In this document: piece after piece, positions 8,662-18,394 of the stretch
How positions within the stretch are numbered: position 1 is the first letter of the stretch
Layout of the letters: each line of letters begins with the position of its first letter
Assembly (NCBI RefSeq): GCF_000827595.2
Contig: NZ_LN776186.1
Span: forward strand, 164,236-228,235
Length of the DNA: 64,000 bases
Direction: 5' to 3'
DNA from: Necropsobacter massiliensis
GTDB taxonomy: Bacteria > Pseudomonadota > Gammaproteobacteria > Enterobacterales > Pasteurellaceae
Program-made: the position numbers and the translations under genes
Notes under the pieces: generated by a model
The model's database searches: none
Seen by the model: only the letters and a program-made list of their open reading frames with translations
Told to the model about the DNA's origin: nothing

Positions 8662-10689
8662 TCAGTTTTTCGCTCTTAATATACGCAGAGCGAAAATGCC
8701 TACCCCGGTGACAAATACCAGTAAGCCTAAGATTTGGGCGGTAGCGTCCCAGTTTTCCAGCTGTAATGCCAACGGTGCATCGGAGCCACCGGAGGTGACG
8801 GAAGCGGCGATGATAAAGGCGAGGATCACGCCGATCAGGCTTTCTCCGACGATAAGACCGGCGGCGAACAAGGTGCCATAGCGTTCGGCTTTTTTCTTCA
8901 CTTCAGCGACATTTTTGTCTTTTTGACGTGCGTAGCTTTCCAGATGACGGTTGATTAACCACGACAATAATGCGCCGATAATAATCGGTGCGTTGATTGA
9001 TGGCGGTAAATAAATCCCCATTCCGACCGCCAGTGCCGGCAAGGCAAAACGATTGGCGCTGGATTTTCTTAATCCTACATCGATACAAATTAAGATCAGA
9101 CCTAACACAATGCCCATAAAGATATAAGTCCATTCCAGATTATCGGAGAAAATACCTTTGGCGATCGTGGTCATTAAAGTTGCCTGTGGCGCGGAAAGCG
9201 CTTGCGACGGATCCATTTCCGCCCGTGGCATTGCACCGCTGAAACCGTAAGCGTGATACAAAATTTCCAACACCGGCGCGATAACCAGCGCACCGACCAC
9301 ACAGCCGATAATCAGTGCGACCTGCTGACGCCATGGAGTCGCTTCCACTAATAAGCCGGTTTTTAAATCCTGTAGGTTGTCGTTTGAAATCGCCGCGGTA
9401 GTCACCACAATGGAACCGGAGAAAATCGTTAGTGCGGTTAAAAATTGCTGACCTTCCGCGCTATCCAGCAAGCCGGAGGTTTTGCCGATCAGCATTAATG
9501 TTAAGGAAATTAACACTACGGAAATAATGCCGATGCCTGAAATCGGACTGGAAGACGAGCCGACCAAACCAGCCATATAACCGCATGCCGCTGCAACGAA
9601 AAAGCCGATAAAAACGGCAAGAGCGGTACACACCGCGATCAGTAAAACCGCCAGTTCGGCGGAAACCGGCGCCGCTTCGATAAAGTGCGAAAGTGCTAAT
9701 GCAATCAAGGCAATCGCTACAATAGCGACATAAATCATGGTTTTCGGTGAAAGATCTTGCTGAGTCCGGTCATTTTGGCGCAAGGTAGGATCTTTTAAGG
9801 CGCGGAAAGATTGCGCCATTCCTTGAATCATCGGTTTCATTAATACCAATAATGTCCAAATTGCGGCAATACCGATGGTGCCGACGCCGATAAAGCGCAC
9901 TTTGCTTTTCCACACATCCATGGCATAACCGATCATATCTGCATCGGCAGGCATGATGGAAGAGGCGGTGAAGTAAGGTACGGCAACGCCCCAAGTTAGG
10001 ACAATTCCCAGTAAAATGGCGATACCGCCGACGATACCGACCAGATAGCCGGCGCCCAGCAACGCCAGCGAGAAGCCCATCGGCACCTGAAATACCGCAT
10101 TGCCGCCCTTAAACCAGAGACTGGCACCGTCGGCTAGCAGACGTAACCCGTTGGTTAGAAAACCGATTACCGCCGCAATCACCCCGCCGGCGGCGATTTC
10201 TTTAATTCCGCTCTCGCTGTTGTTATCCTGCTCCTCATGGTTGCCCGCCTTCAGAATTTCTGCCGCGGCGACGCCTTCCGGATAAGGCAGGTCACTTTTC
10301 ACCACCATCACATGACGTAGCGGAATGGTGAATATCACCCCCAGCGTTCCGCCGGCGATACAGATTAACAGGGTTTGCCAGAACGGAAAATCCTGCCAGT
10401 AGCCCATCATCAGCAAACCGGGCAGGACGAATATCACCGAAGACAATGTGCCCGCCGAGGAGGCTTGGGTCTGTACCATGTTATTTTCCAGAATGTTAGA
10501 GCCGGAAAACATTTTTAATACCGCCATGGAAATGACCGCAGCAGGAATGGAGGAGGCAAAGGTCAAGCCTACTTTCAGCCCCAGATAAACGTTCGACGCG
10601 GTAAATACCACGGTGATTAATGCGCCCAACAGCATGCCGCGAAACGTCAGTTCCTGCAAGCTGGGCGCGAGATGAGTAGATTTCTGCAT
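8662..10689 (-). CDS. OPT family oligopeptide transporter
   Basis: Proton-driven importer of the bacterial OPT branch with 675 residues and about fifteen membrane helices over its whole length. Typical elements include the first-helix start FRGMLLGALITVVFTASNVYLGLKVG (26 residues, 18-43), the loop LPYPEGVAAAEILKAG near residue 135, and glycine-rich helices such as GSSSSPISGIGI. Family members move oligopeptides or iron-siderophore-like compounds; the substrate here is not known. It corresponds in position to HI_0561. It has its own terminator downstream. Confidence 0.9.
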   Translation of the reverse strand: MQKSTHLAPSLQELTFRGMLLGALITVVFTASNVYLGLKVGLTFASSIPAAVISMAVLKMFSGSNILENNMVQTQASSAGTLSSVIFVLPGLLMMGYWQDFPFWQTLLICIAGGTLGVIFTIPLRHVMVVKSDLPYPEGVAAAEILKAGNHEEQDNNSESGIKEIAAGGVIAAVIGFLTNGLRLLADGASLWFKGGNAVFQVPMGFSLALLGAGYLVGIVGGIAILLGIVLTWGVAVPYFTASSIMPADADMIGYAMDVWKSKVRFIGVGTIGIAAIWTLLVLMKPMIQGMAQSFRALKDPTLRQNDRTQQDLSPKTMIYVAIVAIALIALALSHFIEAAPVSAELAVLLIAVCTALAVFIGFFVAAACGYMAGLVGSSSSPISGIGIISVVLISLTLMLIGKTSGLLDSAEGQQFLTALTIFSGSIVVTTAAISNDNLQDLKTGLLVEATPWRQQVALIIGCVVGALVIAPVLEILYHAYGFSGAMPRAEMDPSQALSAPQATLMTTIAKGIFSDNLEWTYIFMGIVLGLILICIDVGLRKSSANRFALPALAVGMGIYLPPSINAPIIIGALLSWLINRHLESYARQKDKNVAEVKKKAERYGTLFAAGLIVGESLIGVILAFIIAASVTSGGSDAPLALQLENWDATAQILGLLVFVTGVGIFALRILRAKN

Positions 10690-10781
10690 AATATGCCTCT
10701 GTCTTTTTTGTAATTATTAAAATCGGTGAGAAATTCTACCCCAAGTTGGGGAGAATGAATAAGAGTAATTTATTTTTAATG

Positions 10782-10824
10782 AAAAAAAACGCATTATTTT
10801 TTATGGTTTCTAAAAAATAATGCG
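10782..10824 (-). terminator. strong AT-rich terminator after nudE
   Basis: CGCATTATTTTTTA at 10790-10803 and TAAAAAATAATGCG at 10811-10824 form a perfect 14-base stem with a seven-base loop. On the minus strand an eight-T run follows. It ends the nudE transcript before the OPT promoter region. Confidence 0.85.
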
Positions 10825-10840
10825 AATTAATAAAAAATAA

Positions 10841-11398
10841 CTAATATTCAGCGGCGGATTTGAGATAATCCCGTAAGCTGTAAAGTGCAGTCAGGTTGCG
10901 TGCTTCGCTGAAATCGGGCTGTTGCAGCAGTTCATCAATATTCGCTAACGGATAACGTACCAGTTGCAGCGGTTCCGGCTCGTCGCCTTCCAGTTTGCAG
11001 GGATAAAAATCCCGCGCCACGAAAATATGCATCGGATTGTTCATGAAACTCGGCGAACTGTTGACGGTACGCAGATGAGTCAAGGAATTTGCACCTAAAC
11101 CGATTTCCTCTTTCAGTTCGCGATTAGCGCTTTGTTGCGGGGTTTCGCCGGGATCCATTAAACCTTTCGGAAAGCCGAGTTCATAGCGTTCAGTTCCCAC
11201 CGCGTATTCCCGAATCATTAATAGCTCCTGTCCGTCTACCGGTAAGATTAACACGGCAGCACGGCTACTCGGTTTGAAACGTTCGTAAACCCGGTATGCA
11301 CCGTTGGAAAATTTCAGTTCTACCGCCTGAATTTCAAAAATACGCGATTTTGCCGCCACCGATACGGAGAGAATTTCCGGCTTTTTTAATTCCTGCAT
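10841..11398 (-). CDS. nudE: ADP compounds hydrolase NudE
   Basis: Nudix hydrolase of 185 residues that splits ADP-ribose, Ap3A and NADH into mononucleotides. The Nudix box is intact from about residue 86: GLMDPGETPQQSANRE followed by LKEEIGLG. It is close to E. coli NudE over its length (REYAVGTERYELGFPKG, LEGDEPEPL, DFSEARNLTALY). Frames open upstream to 11500, but the ATG at 11398 has AGAGGTG before it and fits the family. It is divergent from yrfG, as in E. coli. Confidence 0.93.
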   Translation of the reverse strand: MQELKKPEILSVSVAAKSRIFEIQAVELKFSNGAYRVYERFKPSSRAAVLILPVDGQELLMIREYAVGTERYELGFPKGLMDPGETPQQSANRELKEEIGLGANSLTHLRTVNSSPSFMNNPMHIFVARDFYPCKLEGDEPEPLQLVRYPLANIDELLQQPDFSEARNLTALYSLRDYLKSAAEY

Positions 11399-11470
11399 AA
11401 GCACCTCTTTTACAAACTGACCGAATAACGATACCATAAAGCCCATGTGGAGAGAACAGCGGGAGAGCGA

Positions 11471-12127
11471 ATGGCGAAAATAAACTGGTCGCAGGTGCAA
11501 ACCGTCATTTTAGATTTGGACGGCACCTTAATCGATCTCTATTTTGATCATTATTTCTGGGCGTATTCGGTGCCGCAGGCTTATGCGACGAAGTTCGGCT
11601 TATCGGCGGAACAAAGCCGCACCCTGCTGAAACGCCATTATGATGCGATCGAACACCATCTGGACTGGTACAGCATTGATTTCTGGGCGCAAAAGCTGGA
11701 TTTACCGCTGCGGGAGTTATTGCACGCACAAGGCGCGATGACCAAAGTGCGGTCGGATGTTTACCCGTTTTTGCAAGCCTTGCGCCGAATGAACAAACAA
11801 CTGATTTTGTTGACCGACAGCCACCCTTTTAGCCTACAGGTCAAACTGAATCATTGCGATTTGGCGGCGCATTTTGACCTGTGTTTATCCAGCCACCACT
11901 TTCATGCGCCGAAAGTTCAGCAACGGCTATGGACGAATTTACAGCAAACGCATTATTTCGATCCGCATAAAACGTTGTTTATCGATGACACCGAAAAGGT
12001 GCTCGACAGCGCCCGGCGTTTTGGCATTGTTTACACCGTCGGGGTGGAAAATCCGGACAGCAGCGTGGCGGATAAAACCTTTGAACGGCATTTCTCGGTA
12101 AAAGATTACCGCACTTTATTGGATTAA
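11471..12127 (+). CDS. yrfG: GMP/IMP nucleotidase YrfG (HAD family)
   Basis: HAD-superfamily phosphatase of 218 residues; the E. coli counterpart dephosphorylates purine nucleotides. Motif I is DLDGTLIDL near residue 16, motif II LLTDSHP near 109, the motif III lysine in the HAPKVQQRLW region, and motif IV FIDDTEKVL near 165. The ATG at 11471 has GGGAG five bases upstream and is preferred to one at 11447. It is followed four bases later by hslR. Confidence 0.9.
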   Translation: MAKINWSQVQTVILDLDGTLIDLYFDHYFWAYSVPQAYATKFGLSAEQSRTLLKRHYDAIEHHLDWYSIDFWAQKLDLPLRELLHAQGAMTKVRSDVYPFLQALRRMNKQLILLTDSHPFSLQVKLNHCDLAAHFDLCLSSHHFHAPKVQQRLWTNLQQTHYFDPHKTLFIDDTEKVLDSARRFGIVYTVGVENPDSSVADKTFERHFSVKDYRTLLD

Positions 12128-12130
12128 ATT

Positions 12131-12544
12131 ATGGCGAAACATGCAGCAGATTTAACGGAAAAAGACGATGATGTGCGTCTGGACAAATGGCTGTGGGCGG
12201 CGCGTTTTTATAAAACCCGTTCTCTCGCCAAGGCGATGATTGACGGCGGTAAGGTGCATTACAACAACCAACGCACCAAGCCGAACAAGTCGGTAGAAGT
12301 CGGCGCACGGATTAAACTGCGTCAGGGCAATGAGGAAAAAGAGGTAATTGTGACCGCACTTTCCGCGCAACGGCGCGCTGCGGTACAGGCTCAGCTACTT
12401 TACCGCGAAACGGAAGAAAGTGTTGAAAAGCGGGAAAAAACCGCGCTTGCGCGCAAAAATAATGCCTTATCAATGCCACATCCCGACCGACGTCCGAATA
12501 AAAAAGAGCGGCGCGATTTGCTTAAGTTCAAACATCAGGCATAG
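12131..12544 (+). CDS. hslR: ribosome-associated heat shock protein Hsp15
   Basis: 137 residues with an S4 RNA-binding domain at the N-terminus (VRLDKWLWAARFYKTRSLAK...INGGKV-type core) and a basic, lysine-rich tail. Hsp15 recycles 50S subunits that carry a nascent chain after translation aborts under heat stress. It starts four bases after yrfG and is followed by hslO 94 bases later, the same order as in E. coli, so it is in the same operon. Confidence 0.93.
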   Translation: MAKHAADLTEKDDDVRLDKWLWAARFYKTRSLAKAMIDGGKVHYNNQRTKPNKSVEVGARIKLRQGNEEKEVIVTALSAQRRAAVQAQLLYRETEESVEKREKTALARKNNALSMPHPDRRPNKKERRDLLKFKHQA

Positions 12545-12638
12545 GGTTGTGATTTTGCAATTCGCTACCATATTGCTGTCTGTATAAATGCCGTGAAAAG
12601 CGGATAACAGCAAATTTACATTTAATTTAGGATACACA

Positions 12639-13508
12639 ATGAATTACCAAACCGACAACGACAAACTTTACCGCTATCTGTTCAAACAGCGCGCCGTACG
12701 TGGCGAGTGGGTTCGCCTCAATCAAACCTTCAGCGATACGCTTAATACTCACCATTATCCAAAAGCGGTGCGGAATTTGTTGGGCGAAATGATGGCGGCA
12801 ACCAATTTATTAACCGCCACCTTAAAGTTCAAAGGCGACATTACCGTGCAGATTCAGGGTGACGGCGCGCTTAAACTGGCGCTGGTTAATGGCACGGACA
12901 GTCAGCAAATCCGCGCGTTGGCGCGCTTGCAGGGCGATATTGAGGATAATATGAGTTTAACTCAAATGGTCGGCAAAGGCGTGCTGGTGATCACCGTTGC
13001 GCCGCAGGAAGGCGAGCGTTATCAAGGCATTATTCCGCTGGATAAACCGACATTGAGCGAATGTCTGGAGGATTATTTTATTCGTTCTGAGCAGTTGCAA
13101 ACTCAGTTAATTATCCGCAGCGGCGAATTTGAAGGCAAACCGGTGGCGGCGGGCATGCTGTTGCAAATCGTGCCGGACGGCACAGGTTCAGCGCAGGATT
13201 TTGAACACCTCGCCACCTTAACTGCCACAGTCAAAGATGAAGAGCTTTTTGCCCTGAGCGCGGAAGAACTGCTGTATCGGTTGTATCATGAGGAAACCGT
13301 AGAAATTTATCCGCCGCAATCGGTCGAATTTCATTGTGGCTGCTCGCAGCAGCGTTCTGGTGCGGCGTTGCGCTTAATTTCTGATGAAGAAATCGATGAG
13401 ATTCTGGCTGAACACAATGGCAGCATTGATATGCAGTGCGAATGCTGCGGTACCCATTATTTCTTTAACAAACAAGCGATTGAGCAGCTCAAAGCACAGG
13501 CTGATTAA
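12639..13508 (+). CDS. hslO: redox-regulated chaperone Hsp33
   Basis: 289-residue cytosolic holdase activated by oxidation. The zinc-binding redox switch is visible at the C-terminus: CGC at about residues 235-237 and CECC at about 267-270, giving the CxC...CxxC arrangement. The N-terminal substrate-binding domain carries the expected DNLLTATLKFKGDITVQIQG-like core. It follows hslR and precedes pckA, as in E. coli. A 253-base gap before pckA holds the pckA promoter. Confidence 0.95.
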   Translation: MNYQTDNDKLYRYLFKQRAVRGEWVRLNQTFSDTLNTHHYPKAVRNLLGEMMAATNLLTATLKFKGDITVQIQGDGALKLALVNGTDSQQIRALARLQGDIEDNMSLTQMVGKGVLVITVAPQEGERYQGIIPLDKPTLSECLEDYFIRSEQLQTQLIIRSGEFEGKPVAAGMLLQIVPDGTGSAQDFEHLATLTATVKDEELFALSAEELLYRLYHEETVEIYPPQSVEFHCGCSQQRSGAALRLISDEEIDEILAEHNGSIDMQCECCGTHYFFNKQAIEQLKAQAD

Positions 13509-13665
13509 ACGGTATCAAAACGCGGGCGAGCTCCCGCGTTGTTGAGCGCTCGCCGGCAACATTGCTTTGCAGTTTTGGTTGAATGCGGTGTAATTGGTGG
13601 CGATAGTTTGATTCATATCATTAATCTCAACTATTCTTAGAAAAATTCCAATTATTTTTCAATTT

Positions 13666-13681
13666 TGAGATCAATCTAACA
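13666..13681 (+). promoter_or_regulatory. possible CRP site upstream of pckA
   Basis: TGAGA-N6-TAACA resembles the CRP core TGTGA-N6-TCACA with one mismatch in each half. Its centre is 41.5 bases before the start point predicted from the -10 box at 13703, the classical class II activator position. Confidence 0.4.
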
Positions 13682-13702
13682 TTTTTTTCCCCTCGCTTTA
13701 CA

Positions 13703-13708
13703 TATAAT
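13703..13708 (+). promoter_or_regulatory. -10 box of the pckA promoter
   Basis: Perfect TATAAT, with an extended T-rich upstream region but no good -35 box, consistent with activator dependence. The transcript would start near 13715, 47 bases before the ATG of pckA. Confidence 0.55.
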
Positions 13709-13761
13709 GCTGAACAGTTTTTGTCTCAACTTTAAATATTAACTTTCAATCGAGGTGTATT

Positions 13762-15378
13762 ATGACAGATGTAAACAAAGTAATCAGCGAACTTGGCGAA
13801 CTAGGTATCTACGATGTGAAAAATGTTGTTTATAACCCGAGTTATGAACAATTATTTGAAGAGGAAACCAAACCGGGTTTACAAGGCTTTGAAAAAGGTA
13901 CGGTGACCAAATCCGGTGCAGTCGCGGTGGATACGGGGATTTTTACCGGTCGTTCCCCTAAAGACAAATACATCGTGTTGGATGAAAAAACCAAAGATAC
14001 CGTATGGTGGACCAGCGAAGCGGCGAAAAACGATAATAAACCGATGAATCAGTCCACATGGCAGAGCTTAAAAGAGCTGGTTACCAAACAACTGTCCGGC
14101 AAACGCTTATTTGTGGTTGACGCGTTCTGCGGCGCCAATCCGGACACCCGTCTAGCGGTGCGAATTGTAACCGAAGTGGCATGGCAGGCGCATTTCGTCA
14201 CTAATATGTTTATTCGTCCTTCCGCCGCAGAATTGCAAGGCTTCAAACCGGATTTCGTAGTAATGAACGGTTCAAAAGTCACCAATCCGAACTGGAAAGA
14301 ACAAGGGCTGAATTCTGAAAACTTCGTGGCATTCAATATTTCTGAAGGCGTGCAGTTAATCGGCGGTACTTGGTACGGCGGCGAAATGAAAAAAGGTATG
14401 TTCTCAATGATGAACTACTTCCTACCGTTACGCGGCGTGGCGGCAATGCACTGTTCTGCCAACGTAGGTTCAGCGGGCGATGTGGCTATCTTCTTCGGTT
14501 TATCTGGCACCGGTAAAACCACGCTTTCCACTGATCCTAAACGTCAGCTGATCGGGGATGACGAACACGGTTGGGATGATGACGGCGTATTCAATTTCGA
14601 AGGCGGCTGCTACGCGAAAACCATTAAACTGTCGGAAGAAAACGAACCGGATATCTACCGCGCAATCCGTCGCGATGCGCTGTTGGAAAACGTGGTAGTG
14701 CTGGCGGACGGTACGGTTGATTTTGACGACAGTTCAAAAACTGAAAATACCCGTGTTTCTTATCCGATTTATCATATTGATAATATCGTTAAACCGGTAT
14801 CCAAAGCTGGTCATGCGAAAAAAGTGATTTTCCTCAGTGCCGATGCGTTCGGTGTGTTGCCGCCAGTGTCTAAATTAACGCCGGAACAAACTAAATATTA
14901 TTTCTTATCTGGTTTTACCGCGAAATTAGCCGGTACCGAACGCGGCATTACCGAACCGACTCCAACATTCTCCGCCTGTTTCGGTGCGGCATTCCTGACA
15001 TTACATCCGACACAATATGCAGAAGTGTTGGTTAAACGTATGGAAGCTGCCGGTGCGGAAGCCTATTTGGTCAATACCGGTTGGAACGGCACCGGTAAAC
15101 GTATCTCAATCAAAGATACGCGCGGTATTATTGATGCGATTTTGGACGGTTCCATTGATAAAGCGGAAATGGGTTCGTTGCCAATCTTTAACTTCGCCAT
15201 TCCGAAAGCCTTGCCGGGCGTCGATTCTTCAATTTTGGATCCGCGTGATACCTATGCCGATAAAGCCCAATGGCAGGAAAAAGCACAGGATTTGGCAAGC
15301 CGTTTCGTGAAAAACTTTGAAAAATATGCAACCAATGACGAAGGTAAAGCATTAATTGAAGCAGGTCCGAAAGCGTAA
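13762..15378 (+). CDS. pckA: phosphoenolpyruvate carboxykinase (ATP)
   Basis: 538 residues, the usual length. It interconverts oxaloacetate + ATP with PEP + CO2 + ADP; in many Pasteurellaceae the enzyme runs towards oxaloacetate and feeds fumarate respiration and succinate formation. The kinase-1a loop [11 protein letters not shown] lies near residue 247, followed by the metal-binding [11 protein letters not shown]. The block [20 protein letters not shown] is also present. GAGGTG stands before the ATG. The DcuB-family carrier at 45687 would supply C4 acids to the same pathway. Confidence 0.97.
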   Translation: MTDVNKVISELGELGIYDVKNVVYNPSYEQLFEEETKPGLQGFEKGTVTKSGAVAVDTGIFTGRSPKDKYIVLDEKTKDTVWWTSEAAKNDNKPMNQSTWQSLKELVTKQLSGKRLFVVDAFCGANPDTRLAVRIVTEVAWQAHFVTNMFIRPSAAELQGFKPDFVVMNGSKVTNPNWKEQGLNSENFVAFNISEGVQLIGGTWYGGEMKKGMFSMMNYFLPLRGVAAMHCSANVGSAGDVAIFFGLSGTGKTTLSTDPKRQLIGDDEHGWDDDGVFNFEGGCYAKTIKLSEENEPDIYRAIRRDALLENVVVLADGTVDFDDSSKTENTRVSYPIYHIDNIVKPVSKAGHAKKVIFLSADAFGVLPPVSKLTPEQTKYYFLSGFTAKLAGTERGITEPTPTFSACFGAAFLTLHPTQYAEVLVKRMEAAGAEAYLVNTGWNGTGKRISIKDTRGIIDAILDGSIDKAEMGSLPIFNFAIPKALPGVDSSILDPRDTYADKAQWQEKAQDLASRFVKNFEKYATNDEGKALIEAGPKA

Positions 15379-15403
15379 GCGTTAAAAAACCTGCTATAAT
15401 TCC

Positions 15404-15441
15404 ACCGCACTTTGGACATCGCGCTAAAGTGCGGTTTATTT
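15404..15441 (+). terminator. terminator built from paired uptake sequences, after pckA
   Basis: ACCGCACTTT at 15404-15413 and AAAGTGCGGT at 15426-15435 are inverted copies of the uptake word and form a ten-base stem, followed by TTATTTTTTCG. Such head-to-head pairs are typical Pasteurellaceae terminators. Confidence 0.8.
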
Positions 15442-15484
15442 TTTCGTTATTTTGGCTGACTTGTGCTATTTTACCGGGTGCTGA

Positions 15485-16080
<596 letters not shown>

Positions 16081-16100
16081 CAATAAGCAAAGAGAATGAC

Positions 16101-16718
16101 ATGACTGAGCTAAAACTGAACTATCACAAAACCCGGTTTCTGACCAGCGCCCCGACGATCAAGGCGCTGCCGCAGGATGAGGGCATTGAAATTGCCTTTG
16201 CCGGGCGTTCCAATGCGGGCAAATCCACCGCGCTGAATGCGCTGACTAACCAAAAAAATTTGGCGCGAACCTCCAAAACGCCGGGGCGCACTCAGCTAAT
16301 TAATTTGTTTGAAGTGGAACCGCAGTGTAAGTTAGTAGATTTACCGGGCTACGGCTATGCCGCAGTGCCGGAACAAATGAAAATTCAGTGGCAGAAAGCC
16401 CTCGGCGAATATTTGCAGAAACGCGAATGCTTGGGTGGGCTGGTGGTGTTAATGGATATTCGTCATCCGCTTAAAGATTTGGATCAGCAAATGGTGGAAT
16501 GGGCGGTGTCGGCGGAGTTAGCGGTGCTGATTTTACTGACTAAGGCCGATAAACTCAGTCAGAGTGCGCGCAGCAAACAGGTAAAAATGGTTCGTGAGGC
16601 GATTTTGCCGTTTCAGGGCGACATACAGGTGGAAGTGTTTTCTGCACAAAATAAAATCGGTATTGAACGGCTGTCGGCAAAACTGGATAGCTGGTTTGCC
16701 CCGCTTTTTGCGGCATAA
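16101..16718 (+). CDS. engB: ribosome biogenesis GTPase EngB (YihA)
   Basis: 205-residue P-loop GTPase needed for late 50S assembly. Motifs: G1 GRSNAGKST near residue 36, G2/G3 region KTPGRTQLI and DLPGYGYA, G4 TKAD near 152. An in-frame ATG at 16077 overlaps the trmL stop but the one at 16101 fits the family start and has AAAGAGA upstream. It closes the trmL-engB pair and is followed by the comM control region. Confidence 0.95.
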   Translation: MTELKLNYHKTRFLTSAPTIKALPQDEGIEIAFAGRSNAGKSTALNALTNQKNLARTSKTPGRTQLINLFEVEPQCKLVDLPGYGYAAVPEQMKIQWQKALGEYLQKRECLGGLVVLMDIRHPLKDLDQQMVEWAVSAELAVLILLTKADKLSQSARSKQVKMVREAILPFQGDIQVEVFSAQNKIGIERLSAKLDSWFAPLFAA

Positions 16719-16726
16719 CATAGTAT

Positions 16727-16748
16727 TTTTACGATCTTGATCGCAAAA
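16727..16748 (+). promoter_or_regulatory. CRP-S (Sxy-dependent) competence site before comM
   Basis: A near-perfect palindrome: TTTTACGATC, two bases, GATCGCAAAA. This fits the CRP-S consensus of H. influenzae, whose halves are TTTTGCGATC and GATCGCAAAA and whose mark is C at the sixth core position. A -10-like TATAGT at 16786-16791 places the centre about 60-61 bases before the start point, a class I position. comM is a known member of the Sxy/CRP competence regulon. Confidence 0.8.
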
Positions 16749-16787
16749 CAGCGTGCGTTCGATTTGTTTCGGCGCGCGCTGTTTTTA
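16745..16787 (+). terminator. hairpin after engB, overlapping the comM control site
   Basis: AAAACAGCGTGCG pairs with CGCGCGCTGTTTT with one G-T pair, followed by T residues. It can end engB transcription. It overlaps the right half of the CRP-S site, so termination and comM activation share the same DNA. Confidence 0.6.
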
Positions 16788-16821
16788 TAGTAACTGCTAA
16801 TTCGGTCATGTGAGAATTATT

Positions 16822-18354
16822 ATGTCATTAGCTATTGTCTATAGTCGCGCATCTATGGGCGTACAGGCACCGCCGGTTACTATTGAAGTGCATTTGAGCA
16901 ACGGTAAACCGGGTTTTACGCTGGTAGGGTTGCCAGAAAAAACTGTTAAGGAGGCGCAAGATCGGGTGCGCAGTGCGCTGTTGAACGCAAATTTTAAATA
17001 CCCGCCGAAACGTATCACCGTCAACCTTGCGCCTGCCGATTTGCCGAAAGAGGGCGGACGCTTTGACTTACCGATTGCGGTGGGCATTCTGGCGGCATCC
17101 GGGCAAATAGCCGCAAAAAATTTACAGCGTTTCGAATTACTGGGCGAGCTGGCGCTGACCGGCAGTTTGCGCGGAGTGCATGGTGTGATTCCAGCGATAT
17201 TGGCAGCGAAAAAGGTGGGGCGTAGTCTGATTATTGCCCGTCATAATGCGAACGAAGCGGCGCTGGTGTCCGATCAGGATTCTTATTTTGCTGATTCGCT
17301 GCTGGATGTCGCGCAATTTCTCAGCGATCAGGCGCCATTGCCGCTGGCGACCGTTGCCAATACGCCGAAGGCATCGGACTTGTCGAGCGAAAACCGCAAA
17401 GATTTAACCGATATCATCGGTCAGCAGCATGCGAAGCGGGCGCTGATTATTGCTGCTGCCGGTCAGCATAATCTATTATTTCTGGGGCCGCCGGGAACGG
17501 GAAAAACCATGTTGGCAAGCCGATTAACCGCATTGCTACCAGAAATGTCCGAGCAGGAAGCGATTGAAACCGCGTCGGTCACCAGTCTAGTGCAAAATGA
17601 ACTGAATTTTCATAACTGGAAGCAGCGTCCGTTCCGTGCGCCGCATCACAGTGCCTCATTGCCAGCATTGGTGGGGGGCGGCACGTTACCTAAACCCGGC
17701 GAAATATCGCTGGCGCATAACGGCGTGCTGTTTTTGGATGAGCTGCCGGAATTCGAGCGCAAGGTGCTGGATGCTTTGCGTCAGCCGTTGGAAAGCGGCG
17801 AGATTATTATTTCCCGAGCCAATGCGAAAATTCGTTTTCCGGCGCGTTTTCAGCTGATTGCCGCGATGAATCCCAGCCCGACCGGACATTACACCGGGCA
17901 GCATAATCGCACTTCGCCGCAACAGGTGATGCGTTATCTGAACCGATTATCAGGGCCTTTTTTGGATCGTTTCGATTTGTCCATTGAAGTGCCGCTACTG
18001 CCACAGGGCGCGTTGCAACAGCTTGGTGAACGGGGCGAAAGCAGCGAAAAAGTGCGGTCGAAAATTTTACGGGTTCGTGAAATACAATTTGCCCGGGCAG
18101 GAAAAATCAATGCGCATCTCAGCGGCAGAGAAATTGAACGGGATTGTCGGCTTTGCCGCGATGATGCCGTATTTCTGGAAAATGCGCTGACTAAGCTGGG
18201 GCTGTCTGTCCGTGCTTATCACCGTATTTTGAAAGTCGCGCGCACAATCGCGGATCTCAATCAGGAGTCGCAAATTGCTCGCCCGCATTTGGCGGAAGCG
18301 CTGGGATATCGTGCGATGGACCGACTGTTGCAGAAGCTGTCGAATAATCTGTAA
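16822..18354 (+). CDS. comM: competence protein ComM (YifB family AAA+ helicase)
   Basis: 510 residues, as in H. influenzae ComM. It helps incorporate transformed single-stranded DNA by promoting branch migration of recombination intermediates. N-terminal Lon-like domain (residues about 1-165), then an Mg-chelatase type AAA+ domain with Walker A GPPGTGKTM near 222 and Walker B LFLDELPEF near 300, and a C-terminal domain with a CRLC cysteine pair in the 440s. The ATG at 16822 is used rather than 16810. Expression is probably switched on with competence through the CRP-S site at 16727. Confidence 0.96.
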   Translation: MSLAIVYSRASMGVQAPPVTIEVHLSNGKPGFTLVGLPEKTVKEAQDRVRSALLNANFKYPPKRITVNLAPADLPKEGGRFDLPIAVGILAASGQIAAKNLQRFELLGELALTGSLRGVHGVIPAILAAKKVGRSLIIARHNANEAALVSDQDSYFADSLLDVAQFLSDQAPLPLATVANTPKASDLSSENRKDLTDIIGQQHAKRALIIAAAGQHNLLFLGPPGTGKTMLASRLTALLPEMSEQEAIETASVTSLVQNELNFHNWKQRPFRAPHHSASLPALVGGGTLPKPGEISLAHNGVLFLDELPEFERKVLDALRQPLESGEIIISRANAKIRFPARFQLIAAMNPSPTGHYTGQHNRTSPQQVMRYLNRLSGPFLDRFDLSIEVPLLPQGALQQLGERGESSEKVRSKILRVREIQFARAGKINAHLSGREIERDCRLCRDDAVFLENALTKLGLSVRAYHRILKVARTIADLNQESQIARPHLAEALGYRAMDRLLQKLSNNL

Positions 18355-18394
18355 GGCGGCATTGCTCGCTTAAATTGGTCGGCAGAACCGAATG

